Source of the DNA: Acidobacteriota bacterium
GTDB lineage: Bacteria > Acidobacteriota > Thermoanaerobaculia > Multivoradales > Multivoraceae
NCBI GenBank assembly: GCA_028877275.1
Contig: JAPPFP010000003.1
Span: 1 to 51,473 of the forward strand
Direction: 5' to 3'
DNA length: 51,473 nt
In this document: positions 13,543 to 21,567 of the stretch, piece by piece
How the letters are laid out: every line of letters starts with the position of its first letter
Position numbering within the stretch: the stretch's first letter is position 1
Notes under the pieces: generated by a model
Told to the model about the DNA's origin: nothing
Seen by the model: the letters and a program-made list of their open reading frames with translations, nothing else
The model's database searches: none
Translations under genes and position numbers: made by a program

Positions 13543-15091
13543 GCGGCGCGAGATAGTGATTGCCGGCGGGGGCTTCGCCGGCTCGATCCTGGCGCGGGCG
13601 CTTCATGCCGAAGGCCGGGACGTGCTGCTGCTGGAGCGGGGCCGCCATCCCCGGTTCGCGCTCGGCGAATCGTCGACGCCGCTCGCCAACCTGGCTCTCG
13701 AGCGGCTGGCGGTTCGCTACGGCTTCGACGACCTGTGGGACCTGGCCGCCCACGGCCGCTGGCGCCGCCGGCTGCCGTGTGTGGGTCGGGGACTCAAGCG
13801 GGGCTTCTGCTTCTACGAACACGAACCGGGCGAAGCGTTCTCGCCCGGGCCGGCGAGCGGCCGGCGGCTGGTCGTGGCCGCTTCGCCTGACGACGACGCG
13901 GCGGACAACCAGTGGCTGCGCGCCGACGTCGATCACTTCCTGTTCGAGCGCGCCCGCAGCGAGGGCGTCGACTGCCGGGAAGAGACGGCGGTCGAGGTGA
14001 TCCCGGTTCCCCGCGACCCGGGCGACGGCCCGGTTCGGCTCAGGGCGGGCGACCGGACCGTCGAGGCTGGCCTCCTGATCGATGCCACGGGCGGCTCGCC
14101 GCTCGCGGCCAGCCTGGGCGCGCGGGAGAGGTCGCCGCGGCTACGGACGAACCTCGTCTACTCGCACTTCGCCGGCGTGGCGCCCTTCGAATGTGCCGAG
14201 GGCTGGCCGGACTCGCCCTTTCCGGAGCGCTGGAGCGCCTCGCACCACCTGCTGGAGGAGGGCTGGATGTACCAGCTCCGGTTCGACGACGGATCGCTGA
14301 GCGCGGGCTTTCTGCTGACCGAGGCGCCCGCCGGCGCGGCCGAGGCCGTGTTCGTTTCGTTGCTCGACCGGTATCCGTCGCTGGGGCGCCAGTTCGCGGA
14401 GGGCAGGCCGCTGCGGCCGGTGGCGTCACGTTCCGGCGTTGCGTACCGACGCGACCTGGCCGCCGGCCCGGGCTGGCTGCTCCTGCCGCACAGCTACGCC
14501 TTCGCCGACCCGATGTTCTCGACCGGAATCGCCTGGAGCCTGCTCGCGGTGGAGCGGGTGGCCGATCTCTGCCGGGACGGCGTGCCCGCGCATGGCCTCC
14601 TGGAGCGCTACGGGAGTCTCCTGGCCGCCGAGGCGGACCACATCGACCGGCTGCTCGTCGCGGCCTATCGGCTGATGCCCGCGATGGAGCGGTTCGCCGC
14701 CCCGGCGATGGTCTACTTCGCGGCCGCCTCCTTCGACGAGCTGCGGCAGCGGCTGGTCGATGCGCCGCGTGACGGCTGGTGCTGGCAAGGGTTCCTCGGC
14801 GCGGACGACGGGCGCTGCAGGCTATTCCAGGAACTCGACGAACGGTCGGCGGCCCAAGGCGGGAACGGGTCGCTGGCGGAATGGGTCGGGCCCGCGATCG
14901 AGCGCTGGAACCTGATCGGGCTCCTGGACCCGCGTCGCTGCAACGCGTACCCGGTCGACCTGGAGGACATGGAACGGCGGGCGGCCCAGGTCGCCGCGGA
15001 CCTCGGGCTCGATGCGGCGGAGTTGCGACGCCGGTGGCCCCGGCTGCGGAGTCCGGATCAACTGCCGGTGCGCCGGCCAGCGCGGCGCTAG
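13529..15091 (+). CDS. FAD-dependent oxidoreductase, flavin halogenase-like
   Basis: The 520-residue flavoprotein has an N-terminal Rossmann dinucleotide site (IVIAGGGFAGSILARAL, GGGFAG at 13-18). It then has PRFALGESSTPLAN, as in tryptophan-halogenase-type monooxygenases, and the late FAD contact DPMFSTGIAWSLLAVERV near residue 327. The halogenase signature WxWxIP is absent; the equivalent region reads WMYQLRFDDG. Halogenation is therefore not supported, and hydroxylation or dehydrogenation is as likely. The ATG at 13529 overlaps the radical SAM gene by 14 bp. The C-terminal ~120 residues are alpha-helical and unassigned. Third gene of the 11246-15091 operon. Confidence 0.8.
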   Translation: MTAAERREIVIAGGGFAGSILARALHAEGRDVLLLERGRHPRFALGESSTPLANLALERLAVRYGFDDLWDLAAHGRWRRRLPCVGRGLKRGFCFYEHEPGEAFSPGPASGRRLVVAASPDDDAADNQWLRADVDHFLFERARSEGVDCREETAVEVIPVPRDPGDGPVRLRAGDRTVEAGLLIDATGGSPLAASLGARERSPRLRTNLVYSHFAGVAPFECAEGWPDSPFPERWSASHHLLEEGWMYQLRFDDGSLSAGFLLTEAPAGAAEAVFVSLLDRYPSLGRQFAEGRPLRPVASRSGVAYRRDLAAGPGWLLLPHSYAFADPMFSTGIAWSLLAVERVADLCRDGVPAHGLLERYGSLLAAEADHIDRLLVAAYRLMPAMERFAAPAMVYFAAASFDELRQRLVDAPRDGWCWQGFLGADDGRCRLFQELDERSAAQGGNGSLAEWVGPAIERWNLIGLLDPRRCNAYPVDLEDMERRAAQVAADLGLDAAELRRRWPRLRSPDQLPVRRPARR

Positions 15092-15094
15092 CAT
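15089..15094 (+). promoter_or_regulatory. Possible -10 box TAGCAT before tmk
   Basis: TAGCAT lies 8 nt before the tmk ATG at 15103, includes the stop codon of the flavoprotein gene, and has no ribosome site after it. It may give tmk its own leaderless start, but coincidence with the stop codon weakens the case. Confidence 0.25.
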
Positions 15095-15102
15095 GACCTC
15101 GA

Positions 15103-15744
15103 ATGTCCGGCCTGTTCATCACCTTCGAGGGTCTTGACGGCAGCGGCAAGTCGACCCAACTCAAGCGCGTGGCGGCGGATCTGGAACGCCGCGGCGTTGC
15201 TCATGTGGTCACCCGAGAGCCGGGCGGCACGCCCTTCGCCGATCTCCTGCGGGAGCTGTTTCTGCGACACGAAGCGGCTCAGGTGGACGGCGTCGTCGAG
15301 CTGATGCTGGTGTTCGCGAGCCGGCGGCAGCACCTGATCGAGGTGATCGAACCGGCGGTCGCGGCCGACGCCGTCGTCCTCTGCGACCGATTCACCGACT
15401 CGACCTACGCCTACCAGGGCGGCGGCCGCGGAGTGCCGCGGGGGGCGATCGAAGAGGCCGACCGGCTGGCCACGGGCTGCCGGACGCCCGATCGCACCCT
15501 GTTCTTCGAGCTGTCCCCGGAGGAGGCGCAGCGACGGCGGCGCGAAGGGGCCACCGACCGCATCGACCGGGAGAGTCTGGCGTTCTACCGCCGGGTCCAC
15601 GAGGCGTACGGGGGGCGCATCGCCGCCGAGCCGGAGCGCTTCCGTGTGATCGACGCGACTGCGTCGATCGATGATGTGGCGCGGGCGGTGGAGTCCGCTC
15701 TCGGCGACCTGTTGCGGCCGTTGAGCCAGGCGGCCGGCGCATGA
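15103..15744 (+). CDS. tmk: Thymidylate kinase
   Basis: Tmk phosphorylates dTMP to dTDP with ATP in the cytoplasm. The 213-residue length is typical. Seen: P-loop GLDGSGKS (10-17), REPGG (38-42), DRF at 95-97 followed by DSTYAYQGGGRG, and the lid region EEAQRRRREGATDRIDRE. It overlaps the downstream holB start by four bases (ATGA), the common tmk-holB arrangement. Confidence 0.95.
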   Translation: MSGLFITFEGLDGSGKSTQLKRVAADLERRGVAHVVTREPGGTPFADLLRELFLRHEAAQVDGVVELMLVFASRRQHLIEVIEPAVAADAVVLCDRFTDSTYAYQGGGRGVPRGAIEEADRLATGCRTPDRTLFFELSPEEAQRRRREGATDRIDRESLAFYRRVHEAYGGRIAAEPERFRVIDATASIDDVARAVESALGDLLRPLSQAAGA

Positions 15745-16703
15745 ATCGCGCCGCGGACCGGTTGATACCGCTGGCCGCGGCCGGCCGTCTCTATCCGTCG
15801 GTGATCGTCTCGGGCGGGACGCCGGCCGAGAGGCGCAACTACGCGTTCGAGATCGGCCGTGCGTTGCTTTGCGAGCGCGGGCCGGAGGAGCGGCCATGCG
15901 GCGAATGCCGGCACTGCCAGCGGGTCGATCCGGACCGGTATGCCAGCGAGGCCCGGGCGAAGGAGAAGTCGGAGAAGAGGCGCGGCAGAGCCGGGAACCA
16001 GGGTGACGTGGGAGTTCGGCAGTCTCATCCGGACTTCATGCTGCTGGAACGCCCGCCCGGGGCGCGCGACATCGGCGTCGACATGGTGAGGCCTCTGGTG
16101 CGCTCGGCCCAGATGTCGCCCTTCGAGGCTCGAGGTCAGGTGTACGTGATCGCCGAAGCGGAGACGCTGAACCCCTTCGGCGCGAATGTCCTCCTCAAGA
16201 CGCTGGAGGAACCGGTCGGCAGCACGCCCAGGCACTTCCTCCTGTTGACTCATTCAGCTCAGGAGCTTCTGCCGACGCTGCGGAGCCGGTCGCAGACGGT
16301 CTATCTCGGTGGCCAGCGCGCCGCGACAGACAGCGAACGGATCGCGGAGCTCGCCGCCCACTGGCGGCAACGGCCGGACGGGGGCGGGTTCGCGCTGTGG
16401 ATTTCCGGTCTGGCGGACGGTCTGGTCGCGGTGGCTGGAAAGGACCTGGAGGATGTCCGCGCCCGCCAGGGCTGGACGAGAATCGCGGCTACCGTGGTCG
16501 ATGTGGCCAGCGCACTTGACGACCGCGGCGACCGCGCCGCGGCATTGGCGTTCGCCAGCGACCTGCTGGACGCCCACCGGCTGCGGGAACGGTACATCCA
16601 GCCCCGCCGGATCATCGAGGGCCTGGCGGCTCGCCGGTTGCGACGGGATCGGCCGGAGACCGGGTTCGAGAGTTCGGTCAACGTGTTGATGGGGCCGCCC
16701 TGA
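15741..16703 (+). CDS. holB: DNA polymerase III delta' subunit
   Basis: Delta' is a clamp-loader subunit of the replicative polymerase. Residues 20-35 (SVIVSGGTPAERRNYA) occupy the Walker A position but lack GKT, as in delta', which does not hydrolyse ATP. A four-Cys zinc module is present (Cys44, and CGECRHC at 53-59). HPDFMLLE, ANVLLKTLEEP and LLLTHSAQELLPTLRSRSQ follow, matching AAA+ strands and sensor. An 18-residue Lys/Glu/Arg-rich insertion (~67-84) after the zinc module is unusual. The C-terminal helical domain is short. Confidence 0.88.
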   Translation: MNRAADRLIPLAAAGRLYPSVIVSGGTPAERRNYAFEIGRALLCERGPEERPCGECRHCQRVDPDRYASEARAKEKSEKRRGRAGNQGDVGVRQSHPDFMLLERPPGARDIGVDMVRPLVRSAQMSPFEARGQVYVIAEAETLNPFGANVLLKTLEEPVGSTPRHFLLLTHSAQELLPTLRSRSQTVYLGGQRAATDSERIAELAAHWRQRPDGGGFALWISGLADGLVAVAGKDLEDVRARQGWTRIAATVVDVASALDDRGDRAAALAFASDLLDAHRLRERYIQPRRIIEGLAARRLRRDRPETGFESSVNVLMGPP

Positions 16704-16720
16704 CGGTCGCCTTTCACTGG

Positions 16721-16770
16721 CTCGCCGCTTCGCGGCTCGCCTGATGCCGGCCGGAAGGCCGGCGCACCGA
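16721..16770 (+). repeat. Dispersed composite repeat, copy 2
   Basis: CGCCGCTTCGCGGC at 16723-16736 is identical to copy 1. It is followed by the hairpin GCCGGCC-GGAA-GGCCGGC (16746-16763) and the tail GGCGCACCGA. Order and loop match copy 1, while the stem bases differ in compensating pairs. It fills the 112-bp gap between holB and the DsbA-like gene. Confidence 0.6.
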
Positions 16771-16815
16771 CAGTTTCCACCGCTCCGGTAGAGTCCTCCA
16801 AACGAGGAGGCGACC

Positions 16816-17898
16816 GTGAGCGCAGACACTTCCGAGCACAAGAACCAGCCCACCTGGGCGCTGCACCTGGCGCTCTACGCGGTCCTGCTGGCGGTCATCG
16901 GTTTCCTGGTTCTGCGGCCGGGCTCAGGGGCTGCGGCACAGGACGGGACGGGGGATCAGGTCGCCGTGCGGCTCGATGGAGTGGACATCGGCTACGCCGA
17001 AGCGCTCGAACGCGCCGCCACGCAGTTGGAACAGCTCGAGCAGCAGCAAATCCAGTGCGACCTGCAGGTTGCTTCGGAGCGTCATGGGCTGATCGAGCGG
17101 ACGCTCGAAGGAATGGTGCGGGAGCGTCTGATCGAGGCCAGCGCGGCGATCGCGGGTCTGGAGGCCGCGGACTGGCGGGCGGCCGAGATGGAACGGCTCG
17201 AAGCCGGCGTGACGGACGAGGATGTCGACGCCTTCTTCGTGGAGAACGAAGGGCGCATCCGGGGCGAGCGGGAAGAGCTCGAGCCCCAGGTGCGGACCTA
17301 CCTGGCGCAGGAGCGGTTCGTCGATGCCCTCGAGGATGGCCACGAGATCGAGTACCTGCTCGAGCCCTACCGGCTGGAGGTCGATCCGGCCAGCGGCCCG
17401 GTGCGGGGCGCGGCCGCGGCGCCGGTCACGATCGTCGAGTGGTCGGACTTCGAGTGTCCCTACTGCAAGAGCGTCCTGCCGACGCTGGAGCGGATCCTGG
17501 AGGAGTATCCGGAGCAGGTGCGGCTCGTGTTCCGCCACTTCCCGCTGCACGCGATCCATCCGAACGCCCAGGCCGCGGCCGAGGCGGGCGTGTGTGCCCA
17601 GGACCTCGGCGCCTTCTGGGAGCTGCACGACCTGATGTTCGACGAGCAGGACACCCTGACCCTGGACGACCTGAAGGACAAGGCGGAACGGGCCGGCCTC
17701 GACGCCGAGGCCTTCACCGCCTGCCTGGAGCAGGAGGGCATTGCCGACCGGGTCCACGCCGACCGGCGCGCGGGGATCGAGGCAGGAGTCAACGGGACGC
17801 CGGCGCTGTTCGTCAACGGCCGGCCGCTCGCCGGCGCGGTCGCCTACGAACAGTTGGCCGAGGTGGTCGAGGACGAGCTCGAGCGCGCGGGTGGGTAG
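16816..17898 (+). CDS. Membrane-anchored DsbA-like thiol oxidoreductase with helical N-terminal domain
   Basis: The 360-residue product has one N-terminal membrane segment (LHLALYAVLLAVIGFLVL). A charged helical region (~55-185) with sequence like SurA/peptidyl-prolyl isomerase N-domains follows (LERAATQLEQLEQQQ, LEGMVRERLIEASAAIAGL). From ~200 there is a DsbA/thioredoxin-like domain with ECPYCKS (Cys214, Cys217) and the cis-Pro loop GVNGTPALFVNG. It probably acts in the periplasm on disulfide bonds. Some proteins of this build are called DsbA-family or thioredoxin-domain proteins. GTG start is supported by GAGGAGG five bases upstream. It overlaps the nitroreductase gene by 8 bp. Confidence 0.78.
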   Translation: MSADTSEHKNQPTWALHLALYAVLLAVIGFLVLRPGSGAAAQDGTGDQVAVRLDGVDIGYAEALERAATQLEQLEQQQIQCDLQVASERHGLIERTLEGMVRERLIEASAAIAGLEAADWRAAEMERLEAGVTDEDVDAFFVENEGRIRGEREELEPQVRTYLAQERFVDALEDGHEIEYLLEPYRLEVDPASGPVRGAAAAPVTIVEWSDFECPYCKSVLPTLERILEEYPEQVRLVFRHFPLHAIHPNAQAAAEAGVCAQDLGAFWELHDLMFDEQDTLTLDDLKDKAERAGLDAEAFTACLEQEGIADRVHADRRAGIEAGVNGTPALFVNGRPLAGAVAYEQLAEVVEDELERAGG

Positions 17899-18610
17899 CG
17901 GCGGTTCCGAACGCCCGGCATTCGTTCCCTACCGGCCGGAGCGCCTGGAACCGGCCGAGATGGAACGCAGGGCCGACGCGGTCTTCGAGGACTTCGACGG
18001 CCGGCGGAGCGTTCGGTTCTTCACCGACGAGCCGGTGCCGCGGCGGTTGATCGAACGGGCGATCGAGGCGGCGTCGACGGCGCCGTCGGGGGCGCATCGC
18101 CAACCCTGGCGGTTCGTTGCCGTGAGCGACCCGGAGGTCAAGGCGCGGATCCGCGAAGCGGCGGAAGCGGAGGAGAGGCACAGCTACCTCGGCGGCCGGA
18201 TGCCGGACGAGTGGCTCGAAGCGCTCAAGCCGCTGGGGACCGACTGGAGGAAGCCGTTCCTGACGACGGTGCCGTGGATCGTCGTCGTGTTCGCCGAGCT
18301 CTACGGCGTGGACGAGGACGGAGCGAAGCGGAAGAACTACTACGTGAAGGAGAGCGTCGGCATCGCCTGCGGCCTGTTCATCGCGGCCCTTCACCGGATG
18401 GGGCTCGCCACGTTGACCCACACGCCGAGCCCGATGGGGTTCCTGAGCGAGATCCTGAATCGCCCGCGGAACGAGAAGCCGTACATCCTGTTTCCGATCG
18501 GCTATCCGGCGCCGGACTGCGAGGTGCCCGACCTGCGGCGCAAGTCGCTGGCCGAGGTCGCCCTCTGGTTCTCCGATCGAACGGGGCGGGCGGCCGCCGA
18601 CGCCGACTGA
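17891..18610 (+). CDS. Nitroreductase-family flavoprotein, iodotyrosine-deiodinase-like
   Basis: The 239-residue protein has the FMN nitroreductase fold: RRSVRFFTDEPVP, then ASTAPSGAHRQPWRF as the FMN phosphate site. The middle resembles the lid region of the iodotyrosine deiodinase subgroup: YYVKESVGIACGLFIAALH, THTPSPMGFLSEILNRP and NEKPYILFPIGYP, ending CEVPDLRRKSL. Bacterial members of that subgroup reductively dehalogenate halotyrosines or reduce other substrates; which applies here is unknown. GTG at 17891 overlaps the preceding stop. Three genes upstream is a halogenase-like flavoprotein, though probably in a different operon. Confidence 0.75.
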   Translation: MGSGGSERPAFVPYRPERLEPAEMERRADAVFEDFDGRRSVRFFTDEPVPRRLIERAIEAASTAPSGAHRQPWRFVAVSDPEVKARIREAAEAEERHSYLGGRMPDEWLEALKPLGTDWRKPFLTTVPWIVVVFAELYGVDEDGAKRKNYYVKESVGIACGLFIAALHRMGLATLTHTPSPMGFLSEILNRPRNEKPYILFPIGYPAPDCEVPDLRRKSLAEVALWFSDRTGRAAADAD

Positions 18611-18617
18611 GCCGCGA

Positions 18618-19673
18618 ATGATCGGTCTGATCCTGGCCGGCGGCATCGGTTCCCGCTTCTGGCCGCTGAGCCGGCGGCGTCGCCCCAAGCAGCTCCTCGA
18701 CCTGCTGGGCGGTGGTTCCCTGGTGGCCGCGACCGCGCGCCGGGTCGAGCCGCTCTGCGGTGCCGAGCGGACCTGGGTGTGCACGACCGAGGACCTCACG
18801 GCCGCGGTCGCCGCGGAACTGCCCGGCCTCGACCCTTCGCGCATCCTGGGGGAGCCCAGCGGGCGGAACACGGCGCCGGCGATCGGCTGGGCGGTGCGGA
18901 CGATGCCCGGGGCGGCGCGACGGGAGGTGATCGCGGTCATGCCCTCCGACCACTGGGTGGCCGACGAGGACGCGTTCCGCGAGGCGCTCAGCCGGGGCGC
19001 GGCGGCGGTCGAGCGCGGCGACCACGACGTCGTCACCGTCGGCATCGCGCCGGCCTGGCCCGAGACGGGGTACGGCTATCTGGAACTCGAGGCGCCGGCC
19101 GAGCCGCTGAGCGTGGAGCCCGTTGTGCGGTTCACGGAGAAGCCGGGCGCGAAGAAGGCGGCGCGCTTCGTCGATGGCGGCCGCCACTTCTGGAACGCCG
19201 GCATCTTTCTCTTCAGGGGCACGGTGCTGCTCGATCTCTACCGCGAGCACCTGCCGGAACTCGCTGACGGCATCGAGCGGCTGGCGGCGGACGACCTGGA
19301 CGCGGCTCGCCGCGCCGAGATCTACACCGGCCTCGAGTCGGTATCGATCGACTACGGGCTGATGGAGCGGCTCGATTCGATCGGCTGCGTGGTGGCCGAC
19401 TGCGGCTGGAACGACATCGGGTCCTGGGGACTGCTGGCCGAGGCCCTGCCGGCGGACGAAGACGGCAACCGGACGGTGGGCGACACGTTTGCCGTCGACG
19501 CCCGCGACAACCTGCTGTTCGCGGAGGAGGGCGCGGTGGCGGTGATCGGCGTGGAGGGCCTCGCCGTCGTGCGCACCGGCGACTCCGTGCTGGTCGTGCC
19601 GCGCGAGCGGGCCCAGGACGTGCGCGAGGTCGTGGAGCGGCTGGTGGCCCGGGGCCGGCTGGATCTGCTCTGA
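18618..19673 (+). CDS. manC: Mannose-1-phosphate guanylyltransferase
   Basis: The enzyme makes GDP-mannose from GTP and mannose-1-phosphate for surface polysaccharides. The 351 residues cover only the nucleotidyltransferase domain, without the C-terminal isomerase domain of ManC/AlgA fusions. Seen: LAGGIGSRFWPLSRRRRPKQ (signature and catalytic Arg/Lys), EPSGRNTAPAIG, VMPSDHWV, VRFTEKPGAKKA, WNAGIFLF and SIDYGLME. It starts 7 bp after the nitroreductase gene, and its stop overlaps the probable CTG start of trmB. Confidence 0.9.
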   Translation: MIGLILAGGIGSRFWPLSRRRRPKQLLDLLGGGSLVAATARRVEPLCGAERTWVCTTEDLTAAVAAELPGLDPSRILGEPSGRNTAPAIGWAVRTMPGAARREVIAVMPSDHWVADEDAFREALSRGAAAVERGDHDVVTVGIAPAWPETGYGYLELEAPAEPLSVEPVVRFTEKPGAKKAARFVDGGRHFWNAGIFLFRGTVLLDLYREHLPELADGIERLAADDLDAARRAEIYTGLESVSIDYGLMERLDSIGCVVADCGWNDIGSWGLLAEALPADEDGNRTVGDTFAVDARDNLLFAEEGAVAVIGVEGLAVVRTGDSVLVVPRERAQDVREVVERLVARGRLDLL

Positions 19674-20377
19674 GCGCGCCGCCCGTCCTCGTCTGGCGCG
19701 GCGACTTCCGCGACCTCGCCTCCTGCCGTTCCGAGTTGCGGGCGGCATTCGCGGACCGCTCGGACTGGGAGATCGAGCTTGGCTTCGGCAAGGGCCGTTT
19801 CCTCGTTGCTTCGGCCTCAGCCTCCGCTTCCCGCCCGTTCCTGGGGGTCGAGATGGTGTCGAAGTACTTCCGGCTGGCGGCGCGGCGGGCGTCGTCGCGC
19901 GGCCTCTCGAACGTCGTCCTGCTCCGCGGCGAGGCCCTGTACCTGATCGCGACCCTGCTGCCCGCCGGCATGGCGCGGACGGTCCACGTCTACTTCCCCG
20001 ATCCCTGGCCCAAGAGCCGGCACCACCGCCGGCGGCTGCTCGACCCGCGCACCGTCGACCTGGTGCTGTCGCTGCTCGATCCGCCGAAGGGAAGACTGTT
20101 CTTCGCCACCGACCACCTGGAGTACGGCGAGGGGGTGGCGGAGACCCTGGCCCGACATCCCGCGGTGGAGATGGACCGGATCGACTCCGGTTGGCCGGAA
20201 GGACCGCGGACGAACTACGAGGCGAAGTTCGAGCGGGAGGGACGGCCGATCGTGCGACTCGCGGCGCGGCTTCGAGGCAGTGGCCCGGCGAGCCTGCTTC
20301 ACCCGGCCGGCCGGGACGATCTGCTGGTGGGGCCGGCCCCGGCTCAGGAGCCCAGCGCGAGCCGGACCTCGTCGTAG
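19670..20377 (+). CDS. trmB: tRNA (guanine-N7-)-methyltransferase, probable CTG start
   Basis: TrmB methylates G46 of tRNA using SAM. Seen: the SAM site WEIELGFGKGRFL, EMVSKYFRLAARRA, and the family signature YFPDPWPKSRHHRRRLL; then TDHLEYGE and a C-terminal TNYEAKFEREGRPI. The first usual start codon is TTG at 19736, which has no ribosome site. Plausible coding (VLVWRGDFRDLASCRSEL) runs back without a stop to CTG at 19670, which overlaps the manC stop as CTGA. I annotate from this CTG, giving 235 aa; TTG would give 213 aa. The last ~35 residues beyond the conserved domain overlap the convergent HD gene. Confidence 0.8.
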   Translation: MSAPPVLVWRGDFRDLASCRSELRAAFADRSDWEIELGFGKGRFLVASASASASRPFLGVEMVSKYFRLAARRASSRGLSNVVLLRGEALYLIATLLPAGMARTVHVYFPDPWPKSRHHRRRLLDPRTVDLVLSLLDPPKGRLFFATDHLEYGEGVAETLARHPAVEMDRIDSGWPEGPRTNYEAKFEREGRPIVRLAARLRGSGPASLLHPAGRDDLLVGPAPAQEPSASRTSS

Positions 20378-21528
20378 ACGGCGTCGCTGCAGTACACCCG
20401 GTAGCGGTCGATGCGCCGCAGGTGGCGGACGAAGTGGCTCGCCTCCTCGAGCGGCACGAGTTGCCCTCCGTTCTGTCGGACCGGCACCCGGCCGCGGCCG
20501 AGGCGGTGGGGGTCCTTGGCCGAGTTCGAGACGAGGACGCTCTTGCCGTAGCGCTCGCGCAGGGGTTCGAGGCGCTCTTCGAACGCGCGTTTCTCGTCGG
20601 CGTCGAGGTGCTCGCCGGTCTCGTGGGCGAGCCGGAAGTGGCTGCGGTCGGTGATCGCCCGCGCGTGCGGGCTGTCCGAGCGCCGCATTCTCGTCATCAT
20701 CTCGCCGTCGTCGTTGGCCAGGAAGCGCTCCGGGTCGCTGCTCCAGCCGATTCCCTGTTCGTGCAGCCACTCGTTCAGGTGGAGTTCCAGCGCCTTGCCG
20801 GTGACGTGGAAGTAGACCTGGGTGAACATGTAGTAGCGCGCCAGGATCAGGCCCTCCACCGCGTGCAGGCCCTCGGCGTCGATCCCCAGCCGGTGGTCGC
20901 CGCCGTCGCCGTCGGTGAGCGGCCGCACGGTGGCGATCACCTGGTCGAGATCGAAGTTGCCGTAGCGGACGCCGCAGAACAGGGAGTCCCGCAGGAGGTA
21001 GTCCATCTTGTCGACGTCCAGTTCGCCGGAGACGATCGGCGACAGCACCCGCTCCGGACCGTCGAGGTCGTCGCCGAGCAGCCGGATCACGTCGCGGGCC
21101 TCGAGGCCCTGGCCGTGCTGTTCGAACGCGGCGCCGATCTCGCGGCCGCCGAGCAGGCGCCGGCTCATCTCCTCGTGGTCGATCCCGCCTTCGAAGAGCT
21201 CTTCGGCCCAGTGGCTGAAGGGAGCGTGCCCGAGGTCGTGGAGCAGGGCGGCCGCCCGAACCAGGCGCCGTGCCCGCGCTCGCGGGCCGGCTTCGAGCGG
21301 CGTCCCCTCGGCCCCGGCCAGCGTGTCGTAGACACGGCCGGCCAGGTGCATCGTGCCCAGGGCGTGACCGAAGCGGCTGTGCTCGGCGCCGGGGAACACG
21401 AGATGGGTCAGGCCGAGTTGGCGGATCGAACGAAGGCGCTGCATCGGCCGGGTGCCGATGAGCGCGGCTTCGAGTTCGTCGGCCTCGATGAAGCCGTGGA
21501 TCGGGTCGCGGAACGCCAGCGTCGCCAC
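20344..21528 (-). CDS. HD-domain phosphohydrolase (dGTPase-like)
   Basis: The 394-residue protein belongs to the family of HD hydrolases related to dGTP triphosphohydrolases. Seen: RDPIHGFIEADELEAALIGTRPMQRLRSIRQLG, the first His in EHSRFGHALGTMHLA, the HD pair in LLHDLGHAPFSHW, and the last Asp in LDVDKMDYLLRDS. A helical C-terminal region follows. The substrate could be a dNTP or another phosphate ester. GTG at 21528 lies 7 nt after a TAGAGT box and has no ribosome site. Its end overlaps trmB by 34 bp tail to tail. Confidence 0.85.
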   Translation of the reverse strand: MATLAFRDPIHGFIEADELEAALIGTRPMQRLRSIRQLGLTHLVFPGAEHSRFGHALGTMHLAGRVYDTLAGAEGTPLEAGPRARARRLVRAAALLHDLGHAPFSHWAEELFEGGIDHEEMSRRLLGGREIGAAFEQHGQGLEARDVIRLLGDDLDGPERVLSPIVSGELDVDKMDYLLRDSLFCGVRYGNFDLDQVIATVRPLTDGDGGDHRLGIDAEGLHAVEGLILARYYMFTQVYFHVTGKALELHLNEWLHEQGIGWSSDPERFLANDDGEMMTRMRRSDSPHARAITDRSHFRLAHETGEHLDADEKRAFEERLEPLRERYGKSVLVSNSAKDPHRLGRGRVPVRQNGGQLVPLEEASHFVRHLRRIDRYRVYCSDAVYDEVRLALGS

Positions 21529-21535
21529 GGTTGCT

Positions 21536-21541
21536 ACTCTA
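21536..21541 (-). promoter_or_regulatory. -10 box TAGAGT; overlaps TACTCT on the other strand
   Basis: TAGAGT on the minus strand is 7 nt from the GTG of the HD gene. The overlapping plus-strand hexamer TACTCT (21535-21540) could serve lolA, whose ATG is 28 nt on. One 7-bp site may drive both divergent genes. Confidence 0.35.
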
Positions 21542-21567
21542 CGGCTGCCCCGCGCTCGCTCACAGCG

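Noticed and set aside
17055..18050. A 331-residue frame overlapping the DsbA-like and nitroreductase genes
   Set aside because: It is Gly/Arg-rich and has no motif; the overlapping genes have clear CPYC and FMN-site signatures.
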